A stretch of DNA of 64,000 bases from Prevotellaceae bacterium UBA2448 (GTDB taxonomy: Bacteria > Bacteroidota > Bacteroidia > Bacteroidales > Bacteroidaceae): NCBI GenBank assembly GCA_002342585.1, contig DDQG01000009.1, positions 3,216-67,215 of the forward strand, given 5' to 3'. The notes beneath the pieces were generated by a model, which worked only from the letters and a program-made list of their open reading frames with translations, did no database searches and had not been told where the DNA came from. A program made the position numbers and the translations under genes. Positions 28,077-36,857 of the stretch are shown one piece after another; position 1 is the stretch's first letter, and every line of letters starts with the position of its first letter.

Positions 28077-28103
28077 CAAAGGTACGAATTTTTCTTATCT
28101 TTG
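28077..28103. promoter_or_regulatory. Overlapping divergent promoters for mtaB and the DUF4861-type gene
   Basis: Minus strand TACCTTTG at 28077-28084 serves mtaB. Plus strand TATCTTTG at 28096-28103 serves the gene at 28123. The two -7 boxes are only 11 bases apart, so each lies in the other promoter's -33 region and the polymerase can probably occupy just one at a time. Confidence 0.6.
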
Positions 28104-28122
28104 CAGGAAAATATTAAAAGCT

Positions 28123-29322
28123 ATGAAAAAGTTTGTAAGTTTTGCCTTGCTTGCAATGTGTATTTGCGCAAATGCGAGTGAAGAGAGTTTTAAGATTAAT
28201 GTCAGTAACACGAAACTGAAATCTGTCAAGGATTACCCTGTTGTGGTAGATTTGAGAGAATTGAAATTTGCTGTGAAATCAGCTGTAGTTACACTTAACG
28301 GAATAGAAGTGCCATGTCAGTTGGATGATATGAATGGTGACCTATGTCCAGATGAGTTGGTTTTTCTTGCAGATGTTGATGGCGGTATTGAAAACAAATA
28401 TAATGTCTGCCTTCGTTCTGAGGGTGAACAGAAGGTATATCCAGCAAGGGTGTATGCTAATATGGGGTTAAACGATAAGTATGGTAAATACCCAACAATA
28501 AACAATATAGAGGCTGCTGGTGATAGTTATTTGTTTAAAGATGTATTTCCTCATGGTGCTGAGCTTGAAAGTGAACTGACAGCTTATCGTGTGTATTTTG
28601 ATAATAGACAGAATATAGATTTGTATGGCAAGCGAAAGCAAGGACTTGAATTGGAGAGAACTCATTTCTATAGTGTGCAGAAAGATTTGGATGAAGGACT
28701 GGGAAATGATGTGTTATGGGCAGGAGGCAGTATGGGCTGTGGTACTCTTCGAGAATTTAAAAATGGCAGTCCAGTGCTTGTAGAAAACGTGAAGATTAGA
28801 GGTGAACGTATTATTGCTTATGGTCCGTTGCGTACTATTGTGGAGATGAAGGATATGGGATGGAATGGTAATAATATTAAGACTCGTTATATTCTTTATG
28901 CAGGACACAGGGAGGTTGAAGTGCAGGTATTTAGTAATGGTCCATTGGTGAAGTGGCAAATGTGTACAGGTGTACAGAAGGTAGGTCAGGAGCCATTTGG
29001 ATGGGTGAAAAAGAATGGATTGGCTGTGTCCTGGGGAAAAGATTTCCCAGATTATGGAAAGAAGGAATTGTATGCACCCGAGGCTGTCGGACTTGCTGTA
29101 TATGTGCCAGAGAAGTATTTAGCTGATGTTGCTGAAGACGAACTACAGTATATGTGTGTACTGAAGTTAGATAAACAAAATACTCTAAAATATTACGTAA
29201 CTTTTTGTGCGGATATGGAGAAGGAAGATGGTTTTCACTCTGCAGCAGAATGGATAGAGTATGTTCAAAAATGGATGTTCGAAAAGAAAAATGAAGGTGT
29301 AATAATTAAAAAAGCTAAATAA
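28123..29322 (+). CDS. Secreted DUF4861-type protein
   Basis: A 399-residue exported protein starting with a signal peptide (MKKFVSFALLAMCICANA). The body is beta-rich with features I associate with the DUF4861 family: an N-terminal sandwich containing VDLRELKF and DELVFLADV, then YRVYFDNRQNIDLYGKRKQGLELE, then GSMGCGTLREF. DUF4861 proteins are often found in polysaccharide utilisation loci of Bacteroidetes, but their function is not settled. No polysaccharide genes adjoin it here, and it has its own promoter at 28096-28103. There is no lipobox, so it is probably periplasmic. Confidence 0.65.
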   Translation: MKKFVSFALLAMCICANASEESFKINVSNTKLKSVKDYPVVVDLRELKFAVKSAVVTLNGIEVPCQLDDMNGDLCPDELVFLADVDGGIENKYNVCLRSEGEQKVYPARVYANMGLNDKYGKYPTINNIEAAGDSYLFKDVFPHGAELESELTAYRVYFDNRQNIDLYGKRKQGLELERTHFYSVQKDLDEGLGNDVLWAGGSMGCGTLREFKNGSPVLVENVKIRGERIIAYGPLRTIVEMKDMGWNGNNIKTRYILYAGHREVEVQVFSNGPLVKWQMCTGVQKVGQEPFGWVKKNGLAVSWGKDFPDYGKKELYAPEAVGLAVYVPEKYLADVAEDELQYMCVLKLDKQNTLKYYVTFCADMEKEDGFHSAAEWIEYVQKWMFEKKNEGVIIKKAK

Positions 29323-29375
29323 TATAATAAATTAGGATTGGCTGCGTTTAAAGAAGTATAGAACCAATAAAATGT

Positions 29376-29543
29376 ATGCCTATGGTAAATTCTACTTCTG
29401 TATTTCTTTCTCAGCCGTATCAAACAGCGGATCAGGGAAAATCCCGGGTAATTAAAATGAAATCAGAGAAGTTGCTGACTCCAAGTAGGGATGCAGTGTT
29501 CTTTGTACAACTTTTTGCTCGTGCATATAGACATTCTTCTTAA
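29376..29543 (+). CDS. Possible small protein of 55 residues upstream of mfd
   Basis: ATG at 29376 opens a 55-codon frame ending in TAA at 29541-29543. It begins MPMVNSTSVFLSQPYQTA and ends EKLLTPSRDAVFFVQLFARA plus YRHSS. The composition is protein-like, and the segment TPSRDAVFFVQLFARAY resembles short C-terminal motifs I believe recur in small Bacteroidales proteins; I could not check this. It overlaps the assigned mfd start by 53 bases in another frame, so it may be a leader that couples translation, or the mfd start may lie further downstream. The function is unknown. Confidence 0.45.
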   Translation: MPMVNSTSVFLSQPYQTADQGKSRVIKMKSEKLLTPSRDAVFFVQLFARAYRHSS

Positions 29544-32500
29544 GCAGATTGCTTCTGGTAATGAAGCGAAGGCTTTTCAAAAACAGTTAAGTAACACAAA
29601 GATTAAAAGAGTGCAGGTTGGCGGACTTAAAGGTTCGTCAACTGCTATGTTGTTTGCTGGAATCATAAAAGTCGGGGTCTGGTTGTTTGTGTTAGATGAT
29701 CAAGATGAAGCTGGTTATTTCTATAACGATTTATTACAACTGCTTGGTGATTCCCAAGTGCTTTTCTACCCGTCTTCATATCGTCGTGCTATAAAATATA
29801 ATCAGAAAGATGCAGCTAATGAGATTCTTCGTACAGAAGTTCTGACTCGTTTGCAGAATGTTGATAATGGGAATGGTCTCTTTATAGTGACTTATCCAGA
29901 TGCTATATCTGAGAAGGTTGTATCTGAGAAGGTCCTTACAGATAATACCATACGGATTTCGGTTGGAGATTCTGTAGATCTTAACGATTTGGAAAAACAC
30001 CTCTTTGACTTGGGAATGCAACATGCTGATTATGTCTATGAACCTGGTCAGTTTGCTGTGCGTGGTAGTATTGTGGATATCTATTCTTTCTCGTCTGAGA
30101 TGCCATATCGTATTGATTTCTTTGGTGATGATGTAGATAGTATCCGTACTTTTGATGTTCAGTCTCAGTTATCAAAGGATAAAGTGGATAGCATGACTGT
30201 GGTACCTGAGATTGTGAATGATGGTGCGGAGTATGTTTCTTTTTTTAATTTCTTACCAAAGAATTCTGTTTTTGTATGTCATGATGTAGTATATGTTTGT
30301 GATAAAGTGACGCAGATTTATGAAGAGGGCTTTTCGCGTCAGGCGCAGAGCTCACTTGGAGAAAATGCAGAACAGGATACTGACATGAATCGCGATCATA
30401 TTATGATTCGTGGTGAAGAATTGGTGAGGAAATTATCTGATTACAAAATTGTAGAATTAAAGTCACAAGGAGATATACAGTTCCATACTTTACCTCAGCC
30501 GCAATTCCATAAGAACTTCGATATGATAAAAGAAGAGTTCTTGCGTTTGCAGGGTGAGGGATACAAGATAAACATCTTTGCTGATTCGGAGAAACAGATG
30601 GAACGTCTTAGGGATATATTCGATGAGATGTCGAAGACTGAGGCTGATGAGATTGTTTTCTCTCCTGTAAACAAGGCTATTCATGAAGGTTATATAGATG
30701 AGAGCCTAAAACAATGTTTCTTCACTGACCATCAGATATTTGACCGCTTCCATAAATATAGTCTAAAGTCAAGTCTGGCTCGTAAGGGTAAGGTAGCTCT
30801 GACTCTGAAAGAGATTCAACAGTTCGAGATAGGTGATTATGTTGTGCATATAGATCATGGAATTGGCCAGTTTGGTGGACTTGTCCGCGTGCCGGAGAAT
30901 GGCGTGATGGTTGAGAAAATAAAAATCACTTATCAGGGTGGCGGTACCATATATGTTAGCATTCATGCTTTGCATAAGGTGTCTAAATACAAAGGAAAAG
31001 AAGGGGAGCCTCCTCGTGTAAGCAAACTTGGTAGTGGCGCATGGGAACGTGTGAAGGAGCGTGTGAAGACAAAGGTAAAAGATATTGCTCGTGATTTGAT
31101 AAAATTATATGCTCAACGTAGAAAAGAAAAAGGATTTGCGTATAGTCCCGATGGGTATTTGCAACATGCTCTTGAGGCAAGTTTCGTATATGAGGATACA
31201 CCAGACCAGTTGAAAGCTACGAATGAGGTGAAGGCTGATATGGAGAAACAAAGACCTATGGATCGTCTTGTTTGCGGAGATGTGGGATTTGGAAAGACTG
31301 AGGTGGCTGTGCGTGCAGCTTTTAAAGCCGCAACAGACGGAAAACAAGTAGCTGTATTGGTTCCGACAACGGTTTTGGCATATCAACATTTTCAGACTTT
31401 CTCTAAGCGTCTTAAAGATTTTCCTGTAAAAATAGAATATCTAAGCCGTGCACGCACAGCAAAGCAACAAAAAGAAATCTTAGAAGGACTTGCCAATGGA
31501 AGTGTGGATATTATAATTGGTACTCATAAGTTGATAGGAAAGACTGTGAAATTTCACGATTTAGGTCTGCTTATAATTGATGAGGAACAGAAATTTGGAG
31601 TGGCTGTAAAGGAAAAACTTCGTCAGATGAAGGTGAATGTCGATACTCTGACGATGACTGCTACACCTATTCCACGAACACTACAATTCTCACTTATGGG
31701 AGCCAGGGATTTGTCATGTATTCAGACTCCACCTCCAAACAGATATCCTATCCAAACAGAAATACATACGTTTTCACCAGAAGTGTTTGCCGAAGCAATC
31801 AACTTTGAGATGAGCAGAAACGGGCAGGTTTTTATAGTGAACAATCGTATCAATAACCTGGACGAAATCGCAGAGATGGTGCATCGGGAGGTCCCAGATG
31901 CACGTATATGTATAGGTCACGGCAGAATGAATCCAGAGGAATTGGAGAAGATAGTTCTTGGATTTATGAACTACGACTATGACGTTATGATTTCTACTAC
32001 TATTGTAGAGAACGGGATAGATGTACCTAATGCTAACACAATAATAATCAATTCTGCTAATATGTACGGACTGAGCGACTTGCATCAGATGCGAGGTAGA
32101 GTGGGACGCGGAAACAGAAAGGCATTCTGTTATCTTATTGCTCCTCCTTTAGCTGCCTTACCCGATGATACTCGACGACGTCTGCAGGCCATAGAGAACT
32201 TTGCAGATTTGGGTAGTGGTATTCATATTGCTATGCAGGATTTGGATATTCGTGGGGCAGGTAATATGCTTGGAGCAGAACAGTCTGGTTTTATTGCTGA
32301 TTTGGGATATGAAACATATCAGAAGATTTTGAACGAAGCTGTTGCCGAATTGCGTGAAACAGAGTTCGCTGAGATGTATGCTGAAGATTCAAAGACTGAG
32401 GATGGAAAACTGACTGGAGATACATTTGTGGACGAAACAAATATAGAAAGTGATATACCTGCATTCCTTCCAGAGGAGTATGTTCCAAATAGTGGTGAAC

Positions 32501-32883
32501 GAATGGCTTTATATCGTGAACTGGATAGTTTTACAGAGGAACGTCAGTTGGAAGGCTATCGTGCGCGTTTGCTCGACCGTTTCGGACCTATCCCAGAAGT
32601 CGGTGAGGAACTTATCCGTGTTATGCTGCTTAAGTGGAAAGGTAGAAAACTTGGAATAGAGAAGGTGTCGTTGAAACAAGGACGTATGGCTCTTTTTCTG
32701 CCAAGTAATTTCAGTAGCTTATATTATCAAAGTGAAGCATTTGGCAAGGTGATTTCGTATGCTTCATTCCACCCGCGACAGACAAGTTTGCGAGACGGAG
32801 AACACCGCTCTCTGCTAATTAAAGGTGTAAAAACAATGGGTGAAGCAATTAAAATCTTGGATGAAATTGTAAATAATGAGTAA
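29491..32883 (+). CDS. mfd: Transcription-repair coupling factor Mfd
   Basis: A 1,130-residue ATP-dependent translocase that removes RNA polymerase stalled at DNA lesions and recruits UvrA. Domains in order: UvrB-like N-terminal region (about 20-330), RNA-polymerase-interacting domain (about 445-520, FEIGDYVVHIDHGIGQFGGL), helicase core with Walker A GDVGFGKTEV (about 596-605), DEEQ box (about 697), TATPIPRTL, QMRGRVGRGNRKAFCYL, and the TRCF C-terminal domain (about 970-1090). The ATG at 29491 is the first possible start after an in-frame stop at 29476. The first 10 residues look unlike other Mfd proteins and overlap a small reading frame, so the true start may be a few codons later. Confidence 0.96.
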   Translation: MQCSLYNFLLVHIDILLKQIASGNEAKAFQKQLSNTKIKRVQVGGLKGSSTAMLFAGIIKVGVWLFVLDDQDEAGYFYNDLLQLLGDSQVLFYPSSYRRAIKYNQKDAANEILRTEVLTRLQNVDNGNGLFIVTYPDAISEKVVSEKVLTDNTIRISVGDSVDLNDLEKHLFDLGMQHADYVYEPGQFAVRGSIVDIYSFSSEMPYRIDFFGDDVDSIRTFDVQSQLSKDKVDSMTVVPEIVNDGAEYVSFFNFLPKNSVFVCHDVVYVCDKVTQIYEEGFSRQAQSSLGENAEQDTDMNRDHIMIRGEELVRKLSDYKIVELKSQGDIQFHTLPQPQFHKNFDMIKEEFLRLQGEGYKINIFADSEKQMERLRDIFDEMSKTEADEIVFSPVNKAIHEGYIDESLKQCFFTDHQIFDRFHKYSLKSSLARKGKVALTLKEIQQFEIGDYVVHIDHGIGQFGGLVRVPENGVMVEKIKITYQGGGTIYVSIHALHKVSKYKGKEGEPPRVSKLGSGAWERVKERVKTKVKDIARDLIKLYAQRRKEKGFAYSPDGYLQHALEASFVYEDTPDQLKATNEVKADMEKQRPMDRLVCGDVGFGKTEVAVRAAFKAATDGKQVAVLVPTTVLAYQHFQTFSKRLKDFPVKIEYLSRARTAKQQKEILEGLANGSVDIIIGTHKLIGKTVKFHDLGLLIIDEEQKFGVAVKEKLRQMKVNVDTLTMTATPIPRTLQFSLMGARDLSCIQTPPPNRYPIQTEIHTFSPEVFAEAINFEMSRNGQVFIVNNRINNLDEIAEMVHREVPDARICIGHGRMNPEELEKIVLGFMNYDYDVMISTTIVENGIDVPNANTIIINSANMYGLSDLHQMRGRVGRGNRKAFCYLIAPPLAALPDDTRRRLQAIENFADLGSGIHIAMQDLDIRGAGNMLGAEQSGFIADLGYETYQKILNEAVAELRETEFAEMYAEDSKTEDGKLTGDTFVDETNIESDIPAFLPEEYVPNSGERMALYRELDSFTEERQLEGYRARLLDRFGPIPEVGEELIRVMLLKWKGRKLGIEKVSLKQGRMALFLPSNFSSLYYQSEAFGKVISYASFHPRQTSLRDGEHRSLLIKGVKTMGEAIKILDEIVNNE

Positions 32884-32942
32884 TTTTTAATGCAGAATGC
32901 ATTGAAAAGCATTATATTCGCATCAAAATTGTAAAAATAAAG

Positions 32943-33752
32943 ATGGGGGTCGAGAAGATAACCGATGAAGAACAGCTGTCAAATGTCGATAAAACAAAGA
33001 CAAGTGACAGCATAGTAATCATACCTACATACAACGAAAAAGAAAATGCAGAAAAGATAATCCGTGCAGTTTTTGCGCTGGAGAAGTGTTTTCATATCCT
33101 AATTATAGATGATGGTTCGCCTGATGGCACTGCAACTATTGTGAAGCGCCTGATGCAGGACGAGTTCTCTGACCGTTTGTTTCTTATCGAACGTGAAGGA
33201 AAATTGGGACTTGGTACTGCATATATTACTGGCTTCAAGTGGGGACTAGCGCAAGGCTATGAATACATCTTCGAGATGGATGCTGATTTTAGTCATGCTC
33301 CGGCAGACTTGCCTCGCTTATATAGTGCTTGTGCTGATGAAGGATACGACTTGGCTATAGGTTCACGTTATATCTCTGGAGTGAATGTAGTAAACTGGCC
33401 TATGGGTCGTGTGCTTATGTCGTATTTTGCGAGTAAGTATGTTCGATTCGTAACTGGATTTAAGGTACATGATACGACTGCTGGATTCAAATGTTATCGT
33501 CGCCGTGTGTTGGAGACTATTGACCTTGATGCCATTCGGTTTAAGGGTTATGCTTTCCAAATAGAGATGAAGTTTACAACATATAAGTGTGGATTCCGTA
33601 TTAAAGAGGTGCCTGTCGTGTTCGTGAATCGTGTGGAAGGAACCAGTAAAATGAGTGGTGGAATCTTTAGTGAAGCTCTTTTTGGGGTGATAAAGCTAAG
33701 ACTTGACGGATGGTTTAAAAAATATCCTAAAGCCAATGAGAACAATAATTAG
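32943..33752 (+). CDS. Polyprenol-phosphate mannosyltransferase-like GT2
   Basis: A 269-residue family 2 glycosyltransferase of the DPM1 type, which would transfer a sugar from a nucleotide donor to polyprenyl phosphate at the inner membrane. Key motifs are IVIIPTYNEKENAEKII, LIIDDGSPDGTA, EMDADFSHAPADLPRL (the DAD metal motif) and GSRYISGVNVVNWPMGR. The C-terminal half carries GYAFQIEM and NRVEGTSKMSGGIFSEA, both typical of this family. No C-terminal transmembrane helices are present, matching the DPM1 type lacking a membrane anchor. It sits 59 bases after mfd and overlaps pyrC by 17 bases, suggesting co-transcription. The sugar is inferred by family only. Confidence 0.88.
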   Translation: MGVEKITDEEQLSNVDKTKTSDSIVIIPTYNEKENAEKIIRAVFALEKCFHILIIDDGSPDGTATIVKRLMQDEFSDRLFLIEREGKLGLGTAYITGFKWGLAQGYEYIFEMDADFSHAPADLPRLYSACADEGYDLAIGSRYISGVNVVNWPMGRVLMSYFASKYVRFVTGFKVHDTTAGFKCYRRRVLETIDLDAIRFKGYAFQIEMKFTTYKCGFRIKEVPVVFVNRVEGTSKMSGGIFSEALFGVIKLRLDGWFKKYPKANENNN

Positions 33753-35076
33753 AAATGCAACCATAGTAAACGAAGGTCGCTCGTTCGTTGGTTCTGTGGT
33801 TATAGAGGATGAGATGATTCAGAGTGTGCTCACTACTGATGATTCCACTCAGACATATGAAAACGAGATTGATGCTACTGGACTTTATTTGTTTCCAGGA
33901 GTAATTGATGATCATGTTCATTTTCGTGAACCAGGCTTAACTCATAAGGCAGATATAGCCAGTGAGAGTCGTACGGCTGCTGCTGGTGGTGTCACATCTT
34001 ATATGGATATGCCAAATACTGTTCCCCAGACAACAACTCTGGAGGAGTTGAACCATAAGTTTAATATCGCCAAGAATAAGAGTCGTGTGAACTATAGTTT
34101 TTTCTTTGGAGCTACCAATGATAATTCAGATTTGTTACCTCAGCTCGATGCTCATCGCACACCTGGCGTAAAGGTATTTATGGGTAGCAGCACAGGGAAT
34201 ATGCTAGTTGACAACGAGACCACTCTTCACAAACTTTTCCGTACTTCTCCGCTGTTGATTATGGCTCATTGCGAGGATACTAATATAATCAATCAGAACA
34301 TAAAACTTTTTCAAAAGAAATATAAAGGACAGAATGATTTTCCAGTGCGCTATCATTCACGCATTCGCAGTGCTGAGGCTTGCTATCAGTCTTCATCAAT
34401 GGCTGTTCAGTTAGCGAAGGATACAGGAGCCCGTTTACATGTAGCTCATGTATCTACAGCAATGGAATTGCCTTTATTCGAAAATAAGCCTTTGGAGGAA
34501 AAACGTATAACGGCTGAGGCTGTTATTGCTCATCTTATGTTTTCAAGCGAAGATTATGATCGTCTTGGTACTAAGATAAAATGTAATCCATCTGTCAAGA
34601 CTCCTGAAGACAAACAGGCTCTTCGCCAAGCGCTTACCAGTGGACTTATTGACTTAGTTGCTACTGACCACGCCCCACATATGATATCGGAAAAGGAGGG
34701 CGGTGCATTGAGGGCGGCATCTGGTATGCCAATGATACAGTTCTCTTTGATTTCTATGCTTGAAATGGTAGATGAGGGAGTTATGCCTATCGAACGTGTG
34801 CCACAGTTGATGAGTCATAACCCTGCATCATTATTTCATATTGATCGTCGCGGCTTTATTCGTTCTGGATATTATGCAGATTTGGTTCTTGTGGAACCAA
34901 ATGCTAATTGGGAAGTGATTTCAGGCAGATATTTTACCAAATGTGGATGGACACCAATGGATGAACGTACCTTCAATTGGCGAGTTCGACGCACCATCGT
35001 CAATGGAACCACAGCTTTTAGTGATGGAATTGTAGTTGATGGAATTCGGGGCAAGGAACTATATTTCAACCGATAA
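33736..35076 (+). CDS. pyrC: Dihydroorotase
   Basis: Catalyses the reversible cyclisation of carbamoyl aspartate to dihydroorotate in pyrimidine synthesis. The 446-residue protein shows the class I amidohydrolase metal ligands: DDHVHFREPG (about 58-67), the MAHCED and HVAHVSTA histidines, and ATDHAPH near residue 312. I place the start at ATG 33736, which gives MRTIIRNATIVNEG, the normal N-terminus; an earlier ATG at 33703 would add 11 residues lying inside the preceding gene. It overlaps the upstream GT2 by 17 bases and is followed after 16 bases by a phosphoesterase gene. Confidence 0.93.
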   Translation: MRTIIRNATIVNEGRSFVGSVVIEDEMIQSVLTTDDSTQTYENEIDATGLYLFPGVIDDHVHFREPGLTHKADIASESRTAAAGGVTSYMDMPNTVPQTTTLEELNHKFNIAKNKSRVNYSFFFGATNDNSDLLPQLDAHRTPGVKVFMGSSTGNMLVDNETTLHKLFRTSPLLIMAHCEDTNIINQNIKLFQKKYKGQNDFPVRYHSRIRSAEACYQSSSMAVQLAKDTGARLHVAHVSTAMELPLFENKPLEEKRITAEAVIAHLMFSSEDYDRLGTKIKCNPSVKTPEDKQALRQALTSGLIDLVATDHAPHMISEKEGGALRAASGMPMIQFSLISMLEMVDEGVMPIERVPQLMSHNPASLFHIDRRGFIRSGYYADLVLVEPNANWEVISGRYFTKCGWTPMDERTFNWRVRRTIVNGTTAFSDGIVVDGIRGKELYFNR

Positions 35077-35092
35077 GTAGTTATTTAGTATT

Positions 35093-35983
35093 ATGACAAC
35101 TACAAGAAAACGTTATCTGAGAATTGGTGGGATGACAGTCCTATTGTTTATAGTGTTCGTGCTGTGTTATGGATATTTTGTTGGACGATTCCGTTATCAA
35201 GTACACAACCAAGATATATCATTCTATGATCTGCCCGCAGATTTTGAAGGATATCGTATTGTACAGTTTTCTGATATACATGTAGGTTCTCTATCTGGTG
35301 GCTACGAAATTGAAGTTCAGAAGATAGTTGATCTTATCAATCAGCAACATCCAGATTTAATTGTGTTTACGGGTGATATTGTAAATAGAAGTGCTGACGA
35401 ACTGGCAAACTATCAGCGAATGTTCTCAGGCTTGTCTGCTCCTGATGGAGTTCTTTCTGTCTTGGGAAATCATGACTATGCTCTTTATAAGCGTTCTTTT
35501 ACTCCTTCACAACGTAAGGCTGATAAACAGAAAATGATTAAATATCAGCGTAGTTTCGGTTGGAAACTTCTGCTTAACGAAAATGTTAAGATAGAACGTG
35601 GAAAATCTTATATATATGTATTAGGTGTAGAAAACCAAGGCTATACAAAGGATTATTTTCCCAGACTTGCTCGTATGGATAAGGCAATGAAGGGTGTAAA
35701 GGAAGGCGATTTTAAAATACTTCTTTCCCACGACCCAACTCATTGGCGTCACGATATAACTGGCAAGACAAATATTCAACTTACTCTCTCTGGACATACT
35801 CATGCTGGTCAGTTTGAATTGTTTGGTTGGTCACCTGTCAGTTGGGTATATCCAGAATGGTTAGGTATATATATGGAAGGTGCCCAAGTATTGAATGTGT
35901 CGGGCGGAGTTGGAGGATTGATTCCACTTCGTGTTGGTGCTCAGCCAGAAATAAATGTCATTACCCTCCATCGTGTTCAATAA
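35093..35983 (+). CDS. Membrane-anchored metallophosphoesterase (YkuE/LpxG-like)
   Basis: A 296-residue calcineurin-like phosphoesterase with an N-terminal membrane helix (about 10-31). The metal-binding blocks appear in order: FSDIHVGS (DxH), FTGDIVNRSAD (GDxVN), LGNHDYAL (GNHD), LLSHDPTHW and LSGHTHAGQ (GHTH). Proteins of this type act on phospholipid head groups or UDP-diacylglucosamine in some bacteria, but the substrate here cannot be inferred. The gene lies 16 bases after pyrC and 38 bases before plsC, so it probably belongs to the same transcript. Being next to an acyltransferase is compatible with a role in lipid metabolism. Confidence 0.88.
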   Translation: MTTTRKRYLRIGGMTVLLFIVFVLCYGYFVGRFRYQVHNQDISFYDLPADFEGYRIVQFSDIHVGSLSGGYEIEVQKIVDLINQQHPDLIVFTGDIVNRSADELANYQRMFSGLSAPDGVLSVLGNHDYALYKRSFTPSQRKADKQKMIKYQRSFGWKLLLNENVKIERGKSYIYVLGVENQGYTKDYFPRLARMDKAMKGVKEGDFKILLSHDPTHWRHDITGKTNIQLTLSGHTHAGQFELFGWSPVSWVYPEWLGIYMEGAQVLNVSGGVGGLIPLRVGAQPEINVITLHRVQ

Positions 35984-36021
35984 ACGTATAGCAAATCTTT
36001 AGTGATATAAATAAACTACAA

Positions 36022-36756
36022 GTGAAGAAAGTTCTATATAAGATTTACTCCTATCTAGTTGCACTGCCTCTTTTCGTTGTTGTGACTATACTGGTGGCAT
36101 TGTCAGTGGTCTTTGCATCCTTCCTTGGTGATACTAAATATGTTTCTTGGTACATACCTCGTTTGTGGAGCCGTTTTACTATCCGTACAGGATTACATTC
36201 TGTCAGGTTGGAAGGAACAGAACTTATCAATCCGAAACAGAGTTATGTTTTCCTTGCCAATCACCAAGGGTATTTTGATATTTTTCTGCTTTATGGATAT
36301 CTGCCCAATCGTTTCAAATGGATGATGAAGGAGTATCTTCGAAAAATTCCTTTTGTAGGCATTGCTTGTGCACGTAGTGAACAGATTTTCGTAGGCGATA
36401 GCCGTGCAAGTATTATGCATGCTGTGCGTCAGGCAGAGAAGACTTTGCAACAGGGCACATCTATGACAATTTTCCCTGAAGGAACACGTACCCACGATGG
36501 TAAGATGAATCCGTTTAAACGAGGCGCTTTTATGTTAGCAAGCGAAATAGGTCTGCCTATTGTCCCTATTACCATTAACGGGTCGTTCGATACTTTCTCA
36601 CGTAATGATTATAGTGTCAGTCAGGGTACACTACACATGAAGATTCATCAGCCTATCAGTCCTGAGGAGTATAAGAAGATGAATACAAAAGACCTTATGC
36701 AGCACGTCCATGATATAATCAATAGCGGACTTGAGGAGAAGTACAGAGAGAAATAA
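36022..36756 (+). CDS. plsC: 1-acylglycerol-3-phosphate acyltransferase (PlsC type)
   Basis: A 244-residue inner-membrane enzyme that acylates lysophosphatidate to phosphatidate. Motif I NHQGYFD (HX4D) lies at about residues 77-83, and motif III FPEGTRTHDGK near 152. LPIVPITINGS is the expected last conserved block. A hydrophobic N-terminal helix (about 12-34) anchors it. The start codon is GTG at 36022; no upstream ATG is in frame before the previous gene. It is the last gene before a strong terminator at 36761. Family members with other acyl acceptors cannot be excluded. Confidence 0.9.
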   Translation: MKKVLYKIYSYLVALPLFVVVTILVALSVVFASFLGDTKYVSWYIPRLWSRFTIRTGLHSVRLEGTELINPKQSYVFLANHQGYFDIFLLYGYLPNRFKWMMKEYLRKIPFVGIACARSEQIFVGDSRASIMHAVRQAEKTLQQGTSMTIFPEGTRTHDGKMNPFKRGAFMLASEIGLPIVPITINGSFDTFSRNDYSVSQGTLHMKIHQPISPEEYKKMNTKDLMQHVHDIINSGLEEKYREK

Positions 36757-36760
36757 AATT

Positions 36761-36797
36761 AAGGGTGTGTCAGTTGCTTTGACACACCCTTTTTTAT
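36761..36797 (+). terminator. Rho-independent terminator between plsC and glmM
   Basis: Perfect 12-base stem AAGGGTGTGTCA (36761-36772) and TGACACACCCTT (36780-36791) with a 7-base loop, followed by a T run. An A-rich left flank means it could also stop the convergent glmM transcript. Confidence 0.92.
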
Positions 36798-36857
36798 TTT
36801 GATTTAATTAAAAAGGACTTTTAAGTGGCTAACCCTTTGTGGACAAGACTTGGATGC

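Noticed and set aside
32889..32903. Hairpin AATGCA-GAA-TGCATT after mfd as a terminator
   Set aside because: Only six AT-rich pairs, with no T run, and the downstream genes appear to belong to the same transcript.
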